From JACPPO01 sp965262505 (GTDB lineage Bacteria > Acidobacteriota > Vicinamibacteria > Vicinamibacterales > UBA2999), in assembly GCA_965262505.1 (NCBI GenBank), contig CBDHFM010000013.1:1-36204 (forward strand): a stretch of DNA of 36,204 bases. The letters are read 5' to 3'. Made by a program: the position numbers and the translations under genes. The notes beneath the pieces were generated by a model, which was given only the letters and a program-made list of their open reading frames with translations, had not been told where the DNA came from and ran no database searches. The first letter of the stretch is position 1, and the number at the start of each line of letters is the position of its first letter. This document shows positions 15,870-23,703 of this stretch, one piece after another.

Positions 15870-18344
15870 ATGATTCGCCCAGGTGAAATCCTGTACCTGC
15901 TTTCACTCTTCCTGGCCCTGTGGCCCGCGGCCGGGATCGCGCAGACCGGCAGCGTCCGCGGCAGCGTCGTCGACCAGACCGGGCTGGTGCTGCCAGGCGC
16001 CACGGTGATCTTGCGCGGCGAAGGCGTCCCTCGCACCGCCTATGCCGATGAGCAGGGCACCTTCGAGCTAGCTGGGGTCACCCCCGGCGCCTATACGTTG
16101 ACCGTGTCGCTGGGCGGATTCTCTGATGCCACGGTCGAGGACGTGGTCGTCTCCGGCACGGCGCTGGCGCTGCCGCCGGTCGAGCTGCGACTCGAGAGCT
16201 TCGGCGACACGGTGGTCGTGACGGCGTCGCGCAGTGAAGTCCGCTTGCTCGACGCCCCGGTGTCGACATCGGTCATCTCCGCGTCGACGCTCGAGACGAC
16301 GTCGGCTCAGAATTACGGCGACCTGCTGCGCGCGACGCCGGGCGTCAACGTCATCCAGCTGTCGGCGCGCGACGTGCAGGTCACCAGCCGCAGCTCCACC
16401 AATACGCTGACGAACACGCAGCTCTTGCTGGTAGACGGGCGCAGCGCCTACCTCGACTTCTTCGGCCTCGTCCTCTGGGACCTGCTCCCGACCAACTTCG
16501 ACGACGTGGAGCAGATCGAGGTGGTGCGGGGGCCGGCGTCCGCCGTGTGGGGCGCCAACGCCATGACCGGCGCCGTCAACATCATCACCAAGTCGCCGCG
16601 GGAGTCGGTCGGCACGACGGTGACGCTCAGCGGCGGGTATGTCGACCGGAACGACGGATCGGGTGTTGGACTCGGCGTCGGCTCGATGTTCGGCGCGAAC
16701 GCCACCGTGACGCGGGCGCCCAGCGACCGGCTGTCGTACCGCGTCAGTGCTGGCTACTTCACGTCCGACGCCTTTGCGCGGCCGATCGGCCAGATCCGGG
16801 TGATCGACGACCCGCGGCAGCCGGGCCAGACCGTGGGTGGGGCTTTCTATCCGCTCGACTCGGATACCGCCGCGTTCGGGACCGGATTCGCGAACCGGGG
16901 GACCAGCCAGCCGAAGTTCGACGTGCGGGTCGACCAGGAGCTGTCTGATGCCACCATCTCCTATGCGGGCGGCGTCGCTGGCACCTCAGGACTCTCCCAC
17001 AGCGGCATCGGGCCGTTCGACATGCAGGCGGGGACCTATCTGGGCTACGGCAAGGTGCACTACACGCGGGGCGCCCTGCGAGTCCAGTTCTTCACGAACG
17101 TCTTGAACGGCCAGGCGCCGAATCTGCTGCTGCCGGACCTTGCCACCGGGAGGCCGCTGCAACTCAACTTCAAGACGCAGACGTTCGACGGCGAGATCGG
17201 CCATTCGGTGTTCCTGGGTAACCGGCACCGGGTGGCCTATGGCGGCAACGTGCGGCAGAACAACTTCGACATTACCCTCGCACCGCTGGCCGAAAACCGC
17301 TTCGAGATAGGCGGGTACCTGCAGGACGAGATCTTCTGGGAGCGGTTCCGCCTCGTGCTGGGCGGGCGGGTGGACAAGTTCGGCAACCGGTCGGGTCCGA
17401 AGGTCTCGCCGCGCATCGCGTTCCTCGTCAAGCCGGCGGAGGATCATTCCGTCACGCTGTCGTACAACCGGGCGTTCCGCGCGCCGTCGGTCATCAACAA
17501 CACCCTGCAGACGAGCATCGTCAGCCCGGTGGACCTGACCGGGCTCGCGCCGCTGCTACCACCGCTGCTGCAGCCGGCGGTGGCCCAGCCGTTTCCGCTC
17601 GTCGTCAACGCGGTCGGCAGCGACATTCCGATCGGTGGAATGCCCCAGGAGGAGTTGCTTGAGGAATCGCTGACGGCGTATGAAGTGAGCTACACGGGCG
17701 TGCTCCCGCGCGGCACGACGCTCGGCGGCTCGTTCTACGTCAACCGTCGTGACGATTCCATCAACTTCGTCTCCCTGCCGCAGTCACTCGACCCGTACAC
17801 CGCGGCCCATCCGCCGCCCGGCTGGCGGCTCCCGCCGGTCGTGCTGGCCCTCATGGCGCAGCGCGGGATCTTTCTGCCGCGCACCGCGTTCACGTACCTG
17901 AATCTGGGCCCGATCCGCCAGACCGGCCTGGAGCTGTGGCTTGAGCAGCCGTTCTCGCGGTCACTGGCCGCGTCCGTCAACTACTCGTGGCAATCCGAGC
18001 CGGAGATCCTGGACAATCCGAACCCGTACCTGCCCGCCGAGCTAGGATTGCCCCCGACGCACCGGTTCAACGCGGAGGTGAGGTGGAACGGGTCGCGGTT
18101 GCTCGGTTCCGCGTCCGTAAACGCCGCCACGGACGCGTTCTGGAGCGATGTCCTCACGGCGGGGTACCACGGCTACACCGACGGGTATACGACGGTGAAC
18201 GGCAGCTTTGGGGTAAAGTGGCAGAGCGGCGCCATGACGACGACGGTGAAGGTCAACAACGTGTTCAACCAGACCGTACACCAGCACATCTTCGGCGACC
18301 TGCTGCGGCGGACCGTGCTGGGCGAGATCAAGTTCCGTCTCTGA
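15870..18344 (+). CDS. TonB-dependent outer-membrane receptor with regulatory-like domain
   Basis: 824 residues; a GGAGG ribosome site 8 bp upstream of ATG fixes the start. Layout: signal peptide 1-25 (LSLFLALWPAAGIAQ); carboxypeptidase-regulatory-like domain ~28-108 (GSVRGSVVDQTGLVLPGATV, then TPGAYTLTVSLGGF); TonB-box-like DTVVVTAS 113-120; plug ~125-240 with IEVVRGPASAVWGANAMTGA and VNIITKSP; a 22-strand-type barrel from ~250 to the end, with TLGGSFYVNRRDD and LELWLEQPFSRSLAASVNYS late in the barrel. It imports a scarce ligand using TonB/ExbBD energy, which must come from the host. The ligand cannot be told from sequence. The last residues are KFRL rather than the usual terminal aromatic. 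It is the main cargo between sites C and D. Confidence 0.92.
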   Translation: MIRPGEILYLLSLFLALWPAAGIAQTGSVRGSVVDQTGLVLPGATVILRGEGVPRTAYADEQGTFELAGVTPGAYTLTVSLGGFSDATVEDVVVSGTALALPPVELRLESFGDTVVVTASRSEVRLLDAPVSTSVISASTLETTSAQNYGDLLRATPGVNVIQLSARDVQVTSRSSTNTLTNTQLLLVDGRSAYLDFFGLVLWDLLPTNFDDVEQIEVVRGPASAVWGANAMTGAVNIITKSPRESVGTTVTLSGGYVDRNDGSGVGLGVGSMFGANATVTRAPSDRLSYRVSAGYFTSDAFARPIGQIRVIDDPRQPGQTVGGAFYPLDSDTAAFGTGFANRGTSQPKFDVRVDQELSDATISYAGGVAGTSGLSHSGIGPFDMQAGTYLGYGKVHYTRGALRVQFFTNVLNGQAPNLLLPDLATGRPLQLNFKTQTFDGEIGHSVFLGNRHRVAYGGNVRQNNFDITLAPLAENRFEIGGYLQDEIFWERFRLVLGGRVDKFGNRSGPKVSPRIAFLVKPAEDHSVTLSYNRAFRAPSVINNTLQTSIVSPVDLTGLAPLLPPLLQPAVAQPFPLVVNAVGSDIPIGGMPQEELLEESLTAYEVSYTGVLPRGTTLGGSFYVNRRDDSINFVSLPQSLDPYTAAHPPPGWRLPPVVLALMAQRGIFLPRTAFTYLNLGPIRQTGLELWLEQPFSRSLAASVNYSWQSEPEILDNPNPYLPAELGLPPTHRFNAEVRWNGSRLLGSASVNAATDAFWSDVLTAGYHGYTDGYTTVNGSFGVKWQSGAMTTTVKVNNVFNQTVHQHIFGDLLRRTVLGEIKFRL

Positions 18345-18822
18345 CGCGCGGGCTGGTTCGCGAGGATCGCGGCCGTGACCGCTCGGTTGATCGCTGCCGA
18401 GCCTGGCCTTGAGACTCGCGGTACGGTGGCGACCAAACTACGTGACGGCCCCTCGACGGCCTGCGGAGGACACGGTCCGATCACCTCCCGCCCGGCGGCG
18501 TCTTGCCAGGGCGCCGCTGGGCTGGGCCAACTCAAGGCCCATTCTTCACTAATCGTAAACAGACAAGCGGAGGACGGCGCAGCCGTTGACACGCCCGGCT
18601 CGTGAAGGCTATCCGGGCCGTTTTCTGTTGGGGTGTTGCCGGGGCAGCCCCCGCCGCCGCGTCACGCGGTGACAGGGCCTCGGCCGCCGCCGTTCAGTCG
18701 AGAAGAACGCGCCCGCCGTGGCGACTGACCGCTGCTCTACGACCTGGGCTGGGACGCCGACTGGGCGTACTGATTCGCCCGCCAGGGTCTGCCCACGCCG
18801 GACCTGTCGCGGGCGCCCGGTA
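18345..18822. other. Gene-free stretch after the receptor gene
   Basis: No convincing gene. It contains copy 2 of a dispersed repeat (18586-18636), beginning with a perfect TTGACA and carrying the shared GGCTATCCGGGC block. Confidence 0.4.
18586..18636 (+). repeat. 51-bp dispersed repeat, copy 2
   Basis: Matches 8767-8817 at about 39 of 51 positions. Here it lies near the end of the receptor module, about 190 bp before site D. Confidence 0.45.
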
Positions 18823-18846
18823 TGTCGCCAACGACCGTTTACGACA
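18823..18846 (+). other. Resolvase-type recombination site D
   Basis: Left half TGTCGCCAACGA, right half CCGTTTACGACA. It is followed by ATG and eleven resolvase codons. It bounds the receptor module on the left and the HU/IS module on the right. Confidence 0.6.
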
Positions 18847-18847
18847 C

Positions 18848-18880
18848 ATGCGGATCGGCTACGCCCGCGTCTCGAAGGCA
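18848..18880 (+). pseudogene. Serine resolvase gene start, truncated after ~11 codons
   Basis: MRIGYARVSKA, then similarity stops. The break lies only two codons further on than in the copy at 128, which suggests both modules were joined at nearly the same point. Confidence 0.6.
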
Positions 18881-18883
18881 GTC

Positions 18884-19079
18884 GGGTTTGGGAGTTTGGA
18901 ACCTGATCAGCAGCACCCGCGCTAACCCCGCGGATTGTTTCCCTGAACCACAATGAATACAGATCCTCCATGGAATGCAAGCCGCGATGAGGTCCGCGCG
19001 CCACCAGCGCGTACGCGTCCTGGATGGCACGTCGGAGGATCTCGCGATCGACGGTGGATGGTAGGCCGCGTGCGAGAGC
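18884..19079 (-). pseudogene. Fragment of an unrecognised gene, in frame with HU
   Basis: Directly after the HU stop codon the same frame stays open leftward: ALARGLPSTVDREILRRAIQ, then DAYALVARGPHRGLHSMEDL and YSLWFRE. It reads like real coding sequence but has no start codon near its front, and it is cut at the left by the resolvase fragment of site D. It is truncated at both ends. I do not recognise the family. It shows that the D module was trimmed at the site boundary. Confidence 0.3.
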
Positions 19080-19436
19080 CTACTCCGCCATGTCCTTGAG
19101 GGTCTTGAGGGGCTGGACCTTGACCACCGTGCGTGCCGGCTTCGCCTTGAACACCGTCTCCTCCTGGGTGAAGGGATTGATGCCTCGACGCGCCTTCGTT
19201 GCCGGCTTCCGCAGGGTCTTGATCTTCAGCAGGCCAGGCACCGTGAATTGACCGGCGCCACCCTTCTTGAGATGTCGGCTGATGATGCTGCTGAGTTCGT
19301 CCAAGACCCCTGAGACCTGCTTCTTGGTCAGGTCGGTTGCGTCGGCCAGTGCGGCCAGGGTCTGCGCCTTGGTGAACGCCTCGCGTACGGTTGTCAAGCT
19401 CCGGGCACGCTGCCCGCTCTTCGCCTTCTTCGCCAT
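19080..19436 (-). CDS. HU-family DNA-binding protein with basic leader
   Basis: 118 residues. The ATG at 19436 is fixed by an AAGGAG ribosome site 9 bp upstream. A short basic head (MAKKAKSGQRAR) precedes an HU/IHF-like body: helices TKAQTLAALADATDLTKKQV and SGVLDELSSIISRHLKK, strands GGAGQFTVPGLLKIKTLRK, then an arm region KPATKARRGINPFTQEETVF and the end AKPARTVVKVQPLKTLKDM. The PA-x-RRGINPFTxEE arm matches the DNA-inserting arm of HU proteins (compare RxGRNPQTGE). It bends and compacts DNA, and may support plasmid recombination or chromatin structure. It is alone on its strand, inside the D module. The longer relatives of HU are often accessory copies. Confidence 0.82.
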   Translation of the reverse strand: MAKKAKSGQRARSLTTVREAFTKAQTLAALADATDLTKKQVSGVLDELSSIISRHLKKGGAGQFTVPGLLKIKTLRKPATKARRGINPFTQEETVFKAKPARTVVKVQPLKTLKDMAE

Positions 19437-19760
19437 GAATGTCTTCTCCTTGAATCGCCTGGGTGGGGAACCGCTACCGAGTAACAGTGTCGCTGCGAAC
19501 TCATTCAGGATGGTACCAGACATTCTACGGCCTATCGGCAGTCGCCCGCCTATTCCATCACCCACCGCACCGATGACCGGCGTTGTTGCATGAAGTATGA
19601 AAATCTCGGCTTCGGTGACTTACTGGCGGGGAAAGCCTACGACCCAACGGCGCAGGTTGAGCAGGCCGCGGGCCTTGGCCGCAGAGCGGCGTGACGCGCC
19701 TGGACGGCGAAGGCTATCTGTGGTTTCCCATCCCCCGCGCAGTTGCGGTCACCTCGCTGA
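19437..19760. other. Intergenic region upstream of the HU gene
   Basis: No gene is supported. It must hold the leftward HU promoter. A partial third relative of the dispersed repeat (TGACGCGCCTGG...GAAGGCTATC) lies at 19692-19725. Confidence 0.35.
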
Positions 19761-19954
19761 CGGACTACGCTCTGCGCGAAACGCCGATGCCATCAACTCG
19801 AGGTGAAGCTGGTGACCTCACCGAACGCCTCTCGGGCGCTTGCTACGGCCATCGGGCAGTGCTTCGCTTACAGAACTCGATATCCTCAAGCGATTCTATT
19901 CATTGGTGTACAACGCGGTGTACTGCAAGCAGGCACTGGCCTACGCCTGTCGGG
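19761..19954 (+). pseudogene. 5' part of an IS-interrupted PD-(D/E)XK nuclease-like gene
   Basis: The open frame reads CHQLEVKLVTSPNASRALAT, AIGQCFAYRTRYPQAILFIG and then VQRGVLQAGTGLRLSG. An E-x-K strand (LEVKL) followed by a helix AxGQxxAYRxxYPxA and a strand ILFIGV is the core of PD-(D/E)XK-superfamily nucleases. The coding frame ends at the IS element. Removing the element and one copy of the flanking repeat CTACGCCTGTCGGG joins it in frame to 21329-21421. The N-terminal part, including the first catalytic acid, is not readable in this frame, so the gene was probably already damaged. Confidence 0.45.
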
Positions 19955-20007
19955 TCCCGCGCCCCACGATTTCTTTGGACAGCCTTCTGCGAGAAGGAGA
20001 ATGAGTT

Positions 20008-20565
20008 ATGTCCAAGGGAAAACAGCACGAGGCTGAGGCCTCGGAGGGAGCCCGGAGGGCGACCGCAGAGGCCTCAGCCTCGTGGGCGCTCGTCGGCACG
20101 GGGCGGTGGTCCGCGCGACGAAAAGTCTCCGTGGTCATCGAGGTCCTCAAGGGGGAATCACTCGAGAGCCTCAGTCGTCGCCATGGCGTGACGGCGGCGA
20201 AGCTCTCGCAGTGGCGTGACGACTTCGTGGCCGGCGGTGAGGCCCGCCTCAAGCATCGCGAGGTCGCCGTCGAGGGCGCGGACACGCGGCGGCTCAAGCG
20301 CGTCGTGGCGGATCTCGCCACCGACAAGGCGTTGCTGGCCGAGAAGATTCGACACCTGGAGGCCGGCCGCCCTTTGGGCTGGTGGAGGTCGAAGCGATGC
20401 GTCACGAGACTTCGCCCTCCACCCACCGGCCGTACGGCATCGCCCGCGTCACGCGCGTGTGGCAGGTGCCGCGCTCGACGGTCTACGCGCAACGGACCCG
20501 GCGCGCCCGGCCGACGCCGGTGGCCAAGCGCGGACCCAAGCCGCCCCAGTCGGATGCGGCGCTGA
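20008..20565 (+). CDS. IS3-family transposase OrfA
   Basis: The start ATG has an AAGGAG ribosome site. The functional part is residues ~33-122: WSARRKVSVVIEVLKGESLE, then SLSRRHGVTAAKLSQWRDDF (helix-turn-helix) and a leucine-zipper-like VVADLATDKALLAEKIRHLE. It recognises the IS ends and dimerises with OrfB. The frame stays open to 20565, overlapping orfB; the tail after ~residue 125 is Arg/Pro-rich and probably not selected. OrfAB fusion by -1 frameshifting is the family norm and would work here. Codons 7-26 lie in a 17-bp perfect inverted repeat, an odd Glu/Ala/Ser-rich insert in the N-terminus. Confidence 0.8.
   Translation: MSKGKQHEAEASEGARRATAEASASWALVGTGRWSARRKVSVVIEVLKGESLESLSRRHGVTAAKLSQWRDDFVAGGEARLKHREVAVEGADTRRLKRVVADLATDKALLAEKIRHLEAGRPLGWWRSKRCVTRLRPPPTGRTASPASRACGRCRARRSTRNGPGAPGRRRWPSADPSRPSRMRR
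20026..20084 (+). repeat. 17-bp perfect inverted repeat inside the start of orfA
   Basis: CACGAGGCTGAGGCCTC (20026-20042) and its exact complement (20068-20084) enclose a 25-base loop. The hairpin starts 18 bases after the orfA ATG, so in mRNA it could hinder ribosome loading. It encodes the mirrored peptides HEAEAS and AEASAS. Confidence 0.7.
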
Positions 20566-21287
20566 CGGCCGCGGTCCGGGCCGTGATCGCCGCGAGTCCG
20601 TTCCACGGCGAAGGGCACCGCAAGATCTGGGCGCGCTTGCGGGTGCAGGGGCTGCGCACGTCGAAACGTCGGACGTTGGTCGTGATGCGCGCTGCCGACT
20701 TGCTCGGCCCTGCGCGGCTGCCCACGCCGGTCGCCGCCCGTCCCCACGACGGCACCATCGTCACCGCCAGTCCCAACGTGATGTGGGGCACCGATGCGAC
20801 GGCCACCGTGACGCTGGCGGACGGCCACGTCACGATCGTCGGGGCGATCGATCACTGCACGGCCGAATGTGTGGGACTACACGCGGCGAAGTCCGGCACG
20901 CGCTTCGAGGCGTTGGAGCCGGTGCGCCAGGGCGTCCGAGATCACTTCGGGACGATGGCCGCCGGCGTGGCGAGCGGGCTCACGATGCGCCACGACCACG
21001 GCAGTCAGTACATGAGCAACAACTTTCACGCCGAGCTCCGGTTCCTCGGCATCGTGTCATCACCGGCCTTCGTCCGCCAGCCCGAGGGGAACGGCTGCAT
21101 CGAACGGTTCTTCCGCACCCTCAAGGAACAGCTGCTGTGGGTGCGCCACTTTACGGATGTCGAGGACTTGCAGCAGGCGCTGCGCACCTTCAAGGAGACC
21201 TATAACCAGCAGTGGTTGATCGAGCGACTCGGCTTCCGCGCACCCGCCGGCGTCCGTCGCGCGTTTGCGCTCACCACGGCCGCGTGA
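20397..21287 (+). CDS. IS3-family transposase OrfB (DDE integrase domain)
   Basis: 296 residues from ATG 20397, which has GGAGG 8 bp upstream; an in-frame GTG lies 15 bp earlier. N-terminal HTH_21-like region: RVWQVPRSTVYAQR, then FHGEGHRKIWARL. The rve catalytic core carries all three acids: MWGTDATATV (first Asp), TMRHDHGSQYMSN (second Asp) and EGNGCIERFFRTLKEQL (Glu). The tail is FKETYNQQWLIERLGF. It cuts and joins the element ends, normally as an OrfAB fusion. The gene looks intact, so the element may still be mobile. Confidence 0.88.
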   Translation: MRHETSPSTHRPYGIARVTRVWQVPRSTVYAQRTRRARPTPVAKRGPKPPQSDAALTAAVRAVIAASPFHGEGHRKIWARLRVQGLRTSKRRTLVVMRAADLLGPARLPTPVAARPHDGTIVTASPNVMWGTDATATVTLADGHVTIVGAIDHCTAECVGLHAAKSGTRFEALEPVRQGVRDHFGTMAAGVASGLTMRHDHGSQYMSNNFHAELRFLGIVSSPAFVRQPEGNGCIERFFRTLKEQLLWVRHFTDVEDLQQALRTFKETYNQQWLIERLGFRAPAGVRRAFALTTAA

Positions 21288-21328
21288 ATACACTCACCCG
21301 GCTGTCCAAGAAATCCGTGGCGGTACAG

Positions 21329-21421
21329 CTACGCCTGTCGGGAGATGATGCAGAGAGATGTCTCCGAGAGACGCTGACGCAGAATGGCATTTCGCTCATC
21401 CTGCGCGCGGTGGGGCGCTAA
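21329..21421 (+). pseudogene. 3' part of the IS-interrupted nuclease-like gene
   Basis: Continues the frame left of the element: LRLSGDDAERCLRETLTQNG, then ISLILRAVGR and TAA. The first 14 bases repeat the end of the 5' part. Confidence 0.45.
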
Positions 21422-21656
21422 ACGGCGCCTCAGCCTGCGGCGAGAGCGGGACCACACGATCGGTCGGCGCCGGGGTTGTGACCGTCTCGGCGCGAACGGT
21501 GTCGTGGCGGTCCGCTCTTCGACGTCGATGGTGATGGCTGGCGCGGCCGAATTGCTCGCGGTGGGCACGGCGGTCGTGCACGGGTGGGGCCCATGAATCG
21601 AGCCACGAACGCGTGCTGCATGACCGTGTGGCGCGTGAGTAGCCGCCTCGCCCTCA

Positions 21657-21680
21657 TGTCCCAAACGACCGTTTACGACA
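21657..21680 (+). other. Recombination site A, second pass
   Basis: Same as 103-126. It shows the junction from the IS/HU module into the backbone without a break, confirming the order of modules on the circle. Confidence 0.6.
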
Positions 21681-21681
21681 C

Positions 21682-21708
21682 ATGCTGATCGGCTACGCCC
21701 GCGTCTCG
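21682..21708 (+). pseudogene. Resolvase gene start, second pass
   Basis: Same nine codons as at 128-154. Confidence 0.6.
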
Positions 21709-21713
21709 CGCCT

Positions 21714-22389
21714 GGGCTGGTGGAAGCTGTCGGTAAAGCTGTTTTCACGTGAGCTGTATCGGGCACTTCAACGCGAATGGCCGGTAGGTGAGCCACAGGT
21801 AGAGGTCGAGGCCGAGCGGCGACCGCTTCATCGCGCGCCAGGGTGTTCAGGTCGATCGGGATCGGGCAGCGGATGATCTCATTGAAGAAGTCCTCGCCAA
21901 GCTCGATCTTGCTCTCCCAGAGCGAGCGCGCATCCGGCTGGCGCTCGCTCCACCAGAACTCCGTGAGACGGGCAATCGGCGCGTTCAGCGTGGCTTCCCC
22001 GCGCGCATCCTCGTAGATGAGCGAGACCGTGCACCCAAACAGCCGCCGCATCTGATTCCGAAGTCTGGTGTGCTTGTCGCCGCTGGTTCGGTGCAGACCC
22101 ACGCTAGGAGCAAACGCGGCAGGGTGCCGTAGGGTAATTTGTTGCCGCCGTCTGCCACCATGTAGAGCGTGTACGGCCCGTTGACGCGCTTGAACTCGTG
22201 CCGGTTTGTGGGTTGGTGCGCGGCAGCGAGCAGAGCGCGAGCAGCCGAGCCATGAAGCCCAGCTCGGGGTCCGCGTCGCGCGCGGCGACGAGCTGCGTCA
22301 CCTGGTCGAGCTGCGTGAAGTGTCGCGCCTGGCGGCGAGCTGGCAAAGCGTGCGGCCACCGGTCGCGGAAGAAGACGACTTGGGCCGGC
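21714..22389 (-). pseudogene. Decayed replication gene, second pass
   Basis: Base-for-base the same damage as 160-835, so the frameshifts are genuine. Confidence 0.75.
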
Positions 22390-22464
22390 GATTCACATTA
22401 CGATTCCGAAGGTGATGATGAGCCAGTCGGCTCACGTTTTTGTCCAGGTTCAGATGTGTCACAC

Positions 22465-23703
22465 ATGATTCGCCGCGCATCAACCCGAAGGGGCGTTTGT
22501 CTCGGTCTCGCCCTCACGTCCCTACTGCTTGGGGCCTCGCCCGCGGTCGCTCAGCAGGAGCCGCCACGATCGATCACCCGTCTCGGGGGCGCAACAACCC
22601 GCTTCACCGCGCCGGTCAATGACATCAGCGCGCTCGCCACCACCATGGGCCGGGCAGCGATTCAAGTCGATCTTGCGACGGTGCTCGAGGCTGCTGGCAT
22701 GCCTGGCGTGATAATGGACGTGCAGCACAGGCTGGCCGTGGGGCAGGTGACGGCGGCGACCCTGCCGCCGGGCACGGTTATCGAGTGGATGGCGCTGCGC
22801 CGCGCAGGGCCGGAGGTCGTGCGCAATCTTCGCTGGGACGGCGAGGCGCCTCTGCCGGGCTTCGAGTTCACCGTCGACGACCTCAGCGAGACCTACACCT
22901 TCTTTGTGCCCGCGATCTGCGGCAACTTGGCGCTCGTCGGTCGCCAGCCCAGTCTGGAAGCCGCCCGGCGGGCCGAGGTGGCCCGGCTCGACGCCGCCCG
23001 TGAGGACGCCGCACGCGCGGCCGCCCAAGAGGCGGCCCGGCTCGCCGCGGAGTACGAGGCTGCTCTGGAGGCCCAGCGTGCGGCGGTGGCGGCGGCTGAG
23101 GCCGCGGCGGCCGAGCAGGCGCGCCTCGAGGCCGAGGAGGCTGGCGAGCAGGCGCGCCTTGCGGCCGAGCAGACGCCGGCTGAGTATTTAGCGGCGCTCG
23201 AGCGAAATCTGCGAGTCCGTCCCGTCCTCGCCGGATTCTTCGGCACGCAGCAGCGGCAGTATGACGACACCGACTCCGCGGGTCTGGGGCGGCTCCCGCT
23301 CGAGGTCCCACGCCTTGTTGACGTCCCGGCGTTTTTCGACTCGCTGCTCGTTGTCAAGGGGGGCGTCGCGGTGAAGCTGGCCGAGCACGTGGCCTTCGCG
23401 CCGGCCGTGGGTGTGGCGGTGAATATAGACGACATCGAGCGCACGTCGCTGTTCGCCGACGCCGAGATTGACGTCCTGTTCGGACCTGGCGCCTATGTCG
23501 GCACTGGCGTGACAGTTCGGGATCTCACGCACATCGACAGCGTCACGGCGGGCGTACTCCTGACCGCGGGGGTTCCCGTGTGGAAGAGTGACGCGAGGAT
23601 GGACCAACTCTTGTTCGGCGTTGAGTACCGCTATCTGTACGCTCCTCTGAGCGACCCCGACGTGAACTATCAGTTCTGGGTTGGGCTGAAATACGTGCCG
23701 TAA
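22465..23703 (+). CDS. Coiled-coil outer-membrane-type protein of unknown function
   Basis: 412 residues, intact copy. The signal peptide is MIRRASTRRGVCLGLALTSL followed by LLGASPAVAQ, cut near residue 29-30, which decides the start at 22465. Residues ~30-160 form a compact domain (PGTVIEWMALRRAGPEVVRN, then LPGFEFTVDDLSETYTFFVP and a lone Cys at 152). Residues ~163-250 are an Ala/Glu/Arg coiled coil (AARLAAEYEAALEAQRAAVA). Residues ~285-412 alternate like beta strands (VVKGGVAVKLAEHVAFAPAV, GAYVGTGVTV) and finish YQFWVGLKYVP, as in small outer-membrane barrels. A periplasm-spanning stalk with an outer-membrane anchor is one reading. It is convergent with the adhesin gene, 115 bp apart. No named family is recognised. 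Confidence 0.75.
   Translation: MIRRASTRRGVCLGLALTSLLLGASPAVAQQEPPRSITRLGGATTRFTAPVNDISALATTMGRAAIQVDLATVLEAAGMPGVIMDVQHRLAVGQVTAATLPPGTVIEWMALRRAGPEVVRNLRWDGEAPLPGFEFTVDDLSETYTFFVPAICGNLALVGRQPSLEAARRAEVARLDAAREDAARAAAQEAARLAAEYEAALEAQRAAVAAAEAAAAEQARLEAEEAGEQARLAAEQTPAEYLAALERNLRVRPVLAGFFGTQQRQYDDTDSAGLGRLPLEVPRLVDVPAFFDSLLVVKGGVAVKLAEHVAFAPAVGVAVNIDDIERTSLFADAEIDVLFGPGAYVGTGVTVRDLTHIDSVTAGVLLTAGVPVWKSDARMDQLLFGVEYRYLYAPLSDPDVNYQFWVGLKYVP

Larger units (their letters stand above)
19955..21328 (+). mobile_element. IS3-family insertion sequence
   Basis: About 1.37 kb, with overlapping orfA and orfB in relative -1 frame. The ends contain related inverted repeats: CCCCACGATTTCTTTGGACA on the left and, complemented, CCGCCACGGATTTCTTGGAC on the right. 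A 14-bp direct repeat CTACGCCTGTCGGG flanks it (19941-19954 and 21329-21342). Alternatively the element starts TGTCGGG at 19948 and ends GGTACA at 21326, as IS3 elements with TG...CA ends would, leaving an 8-bp flank repeat with one mismatch. It interrupts a nuclease-like gene. Confidence 0.8.
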
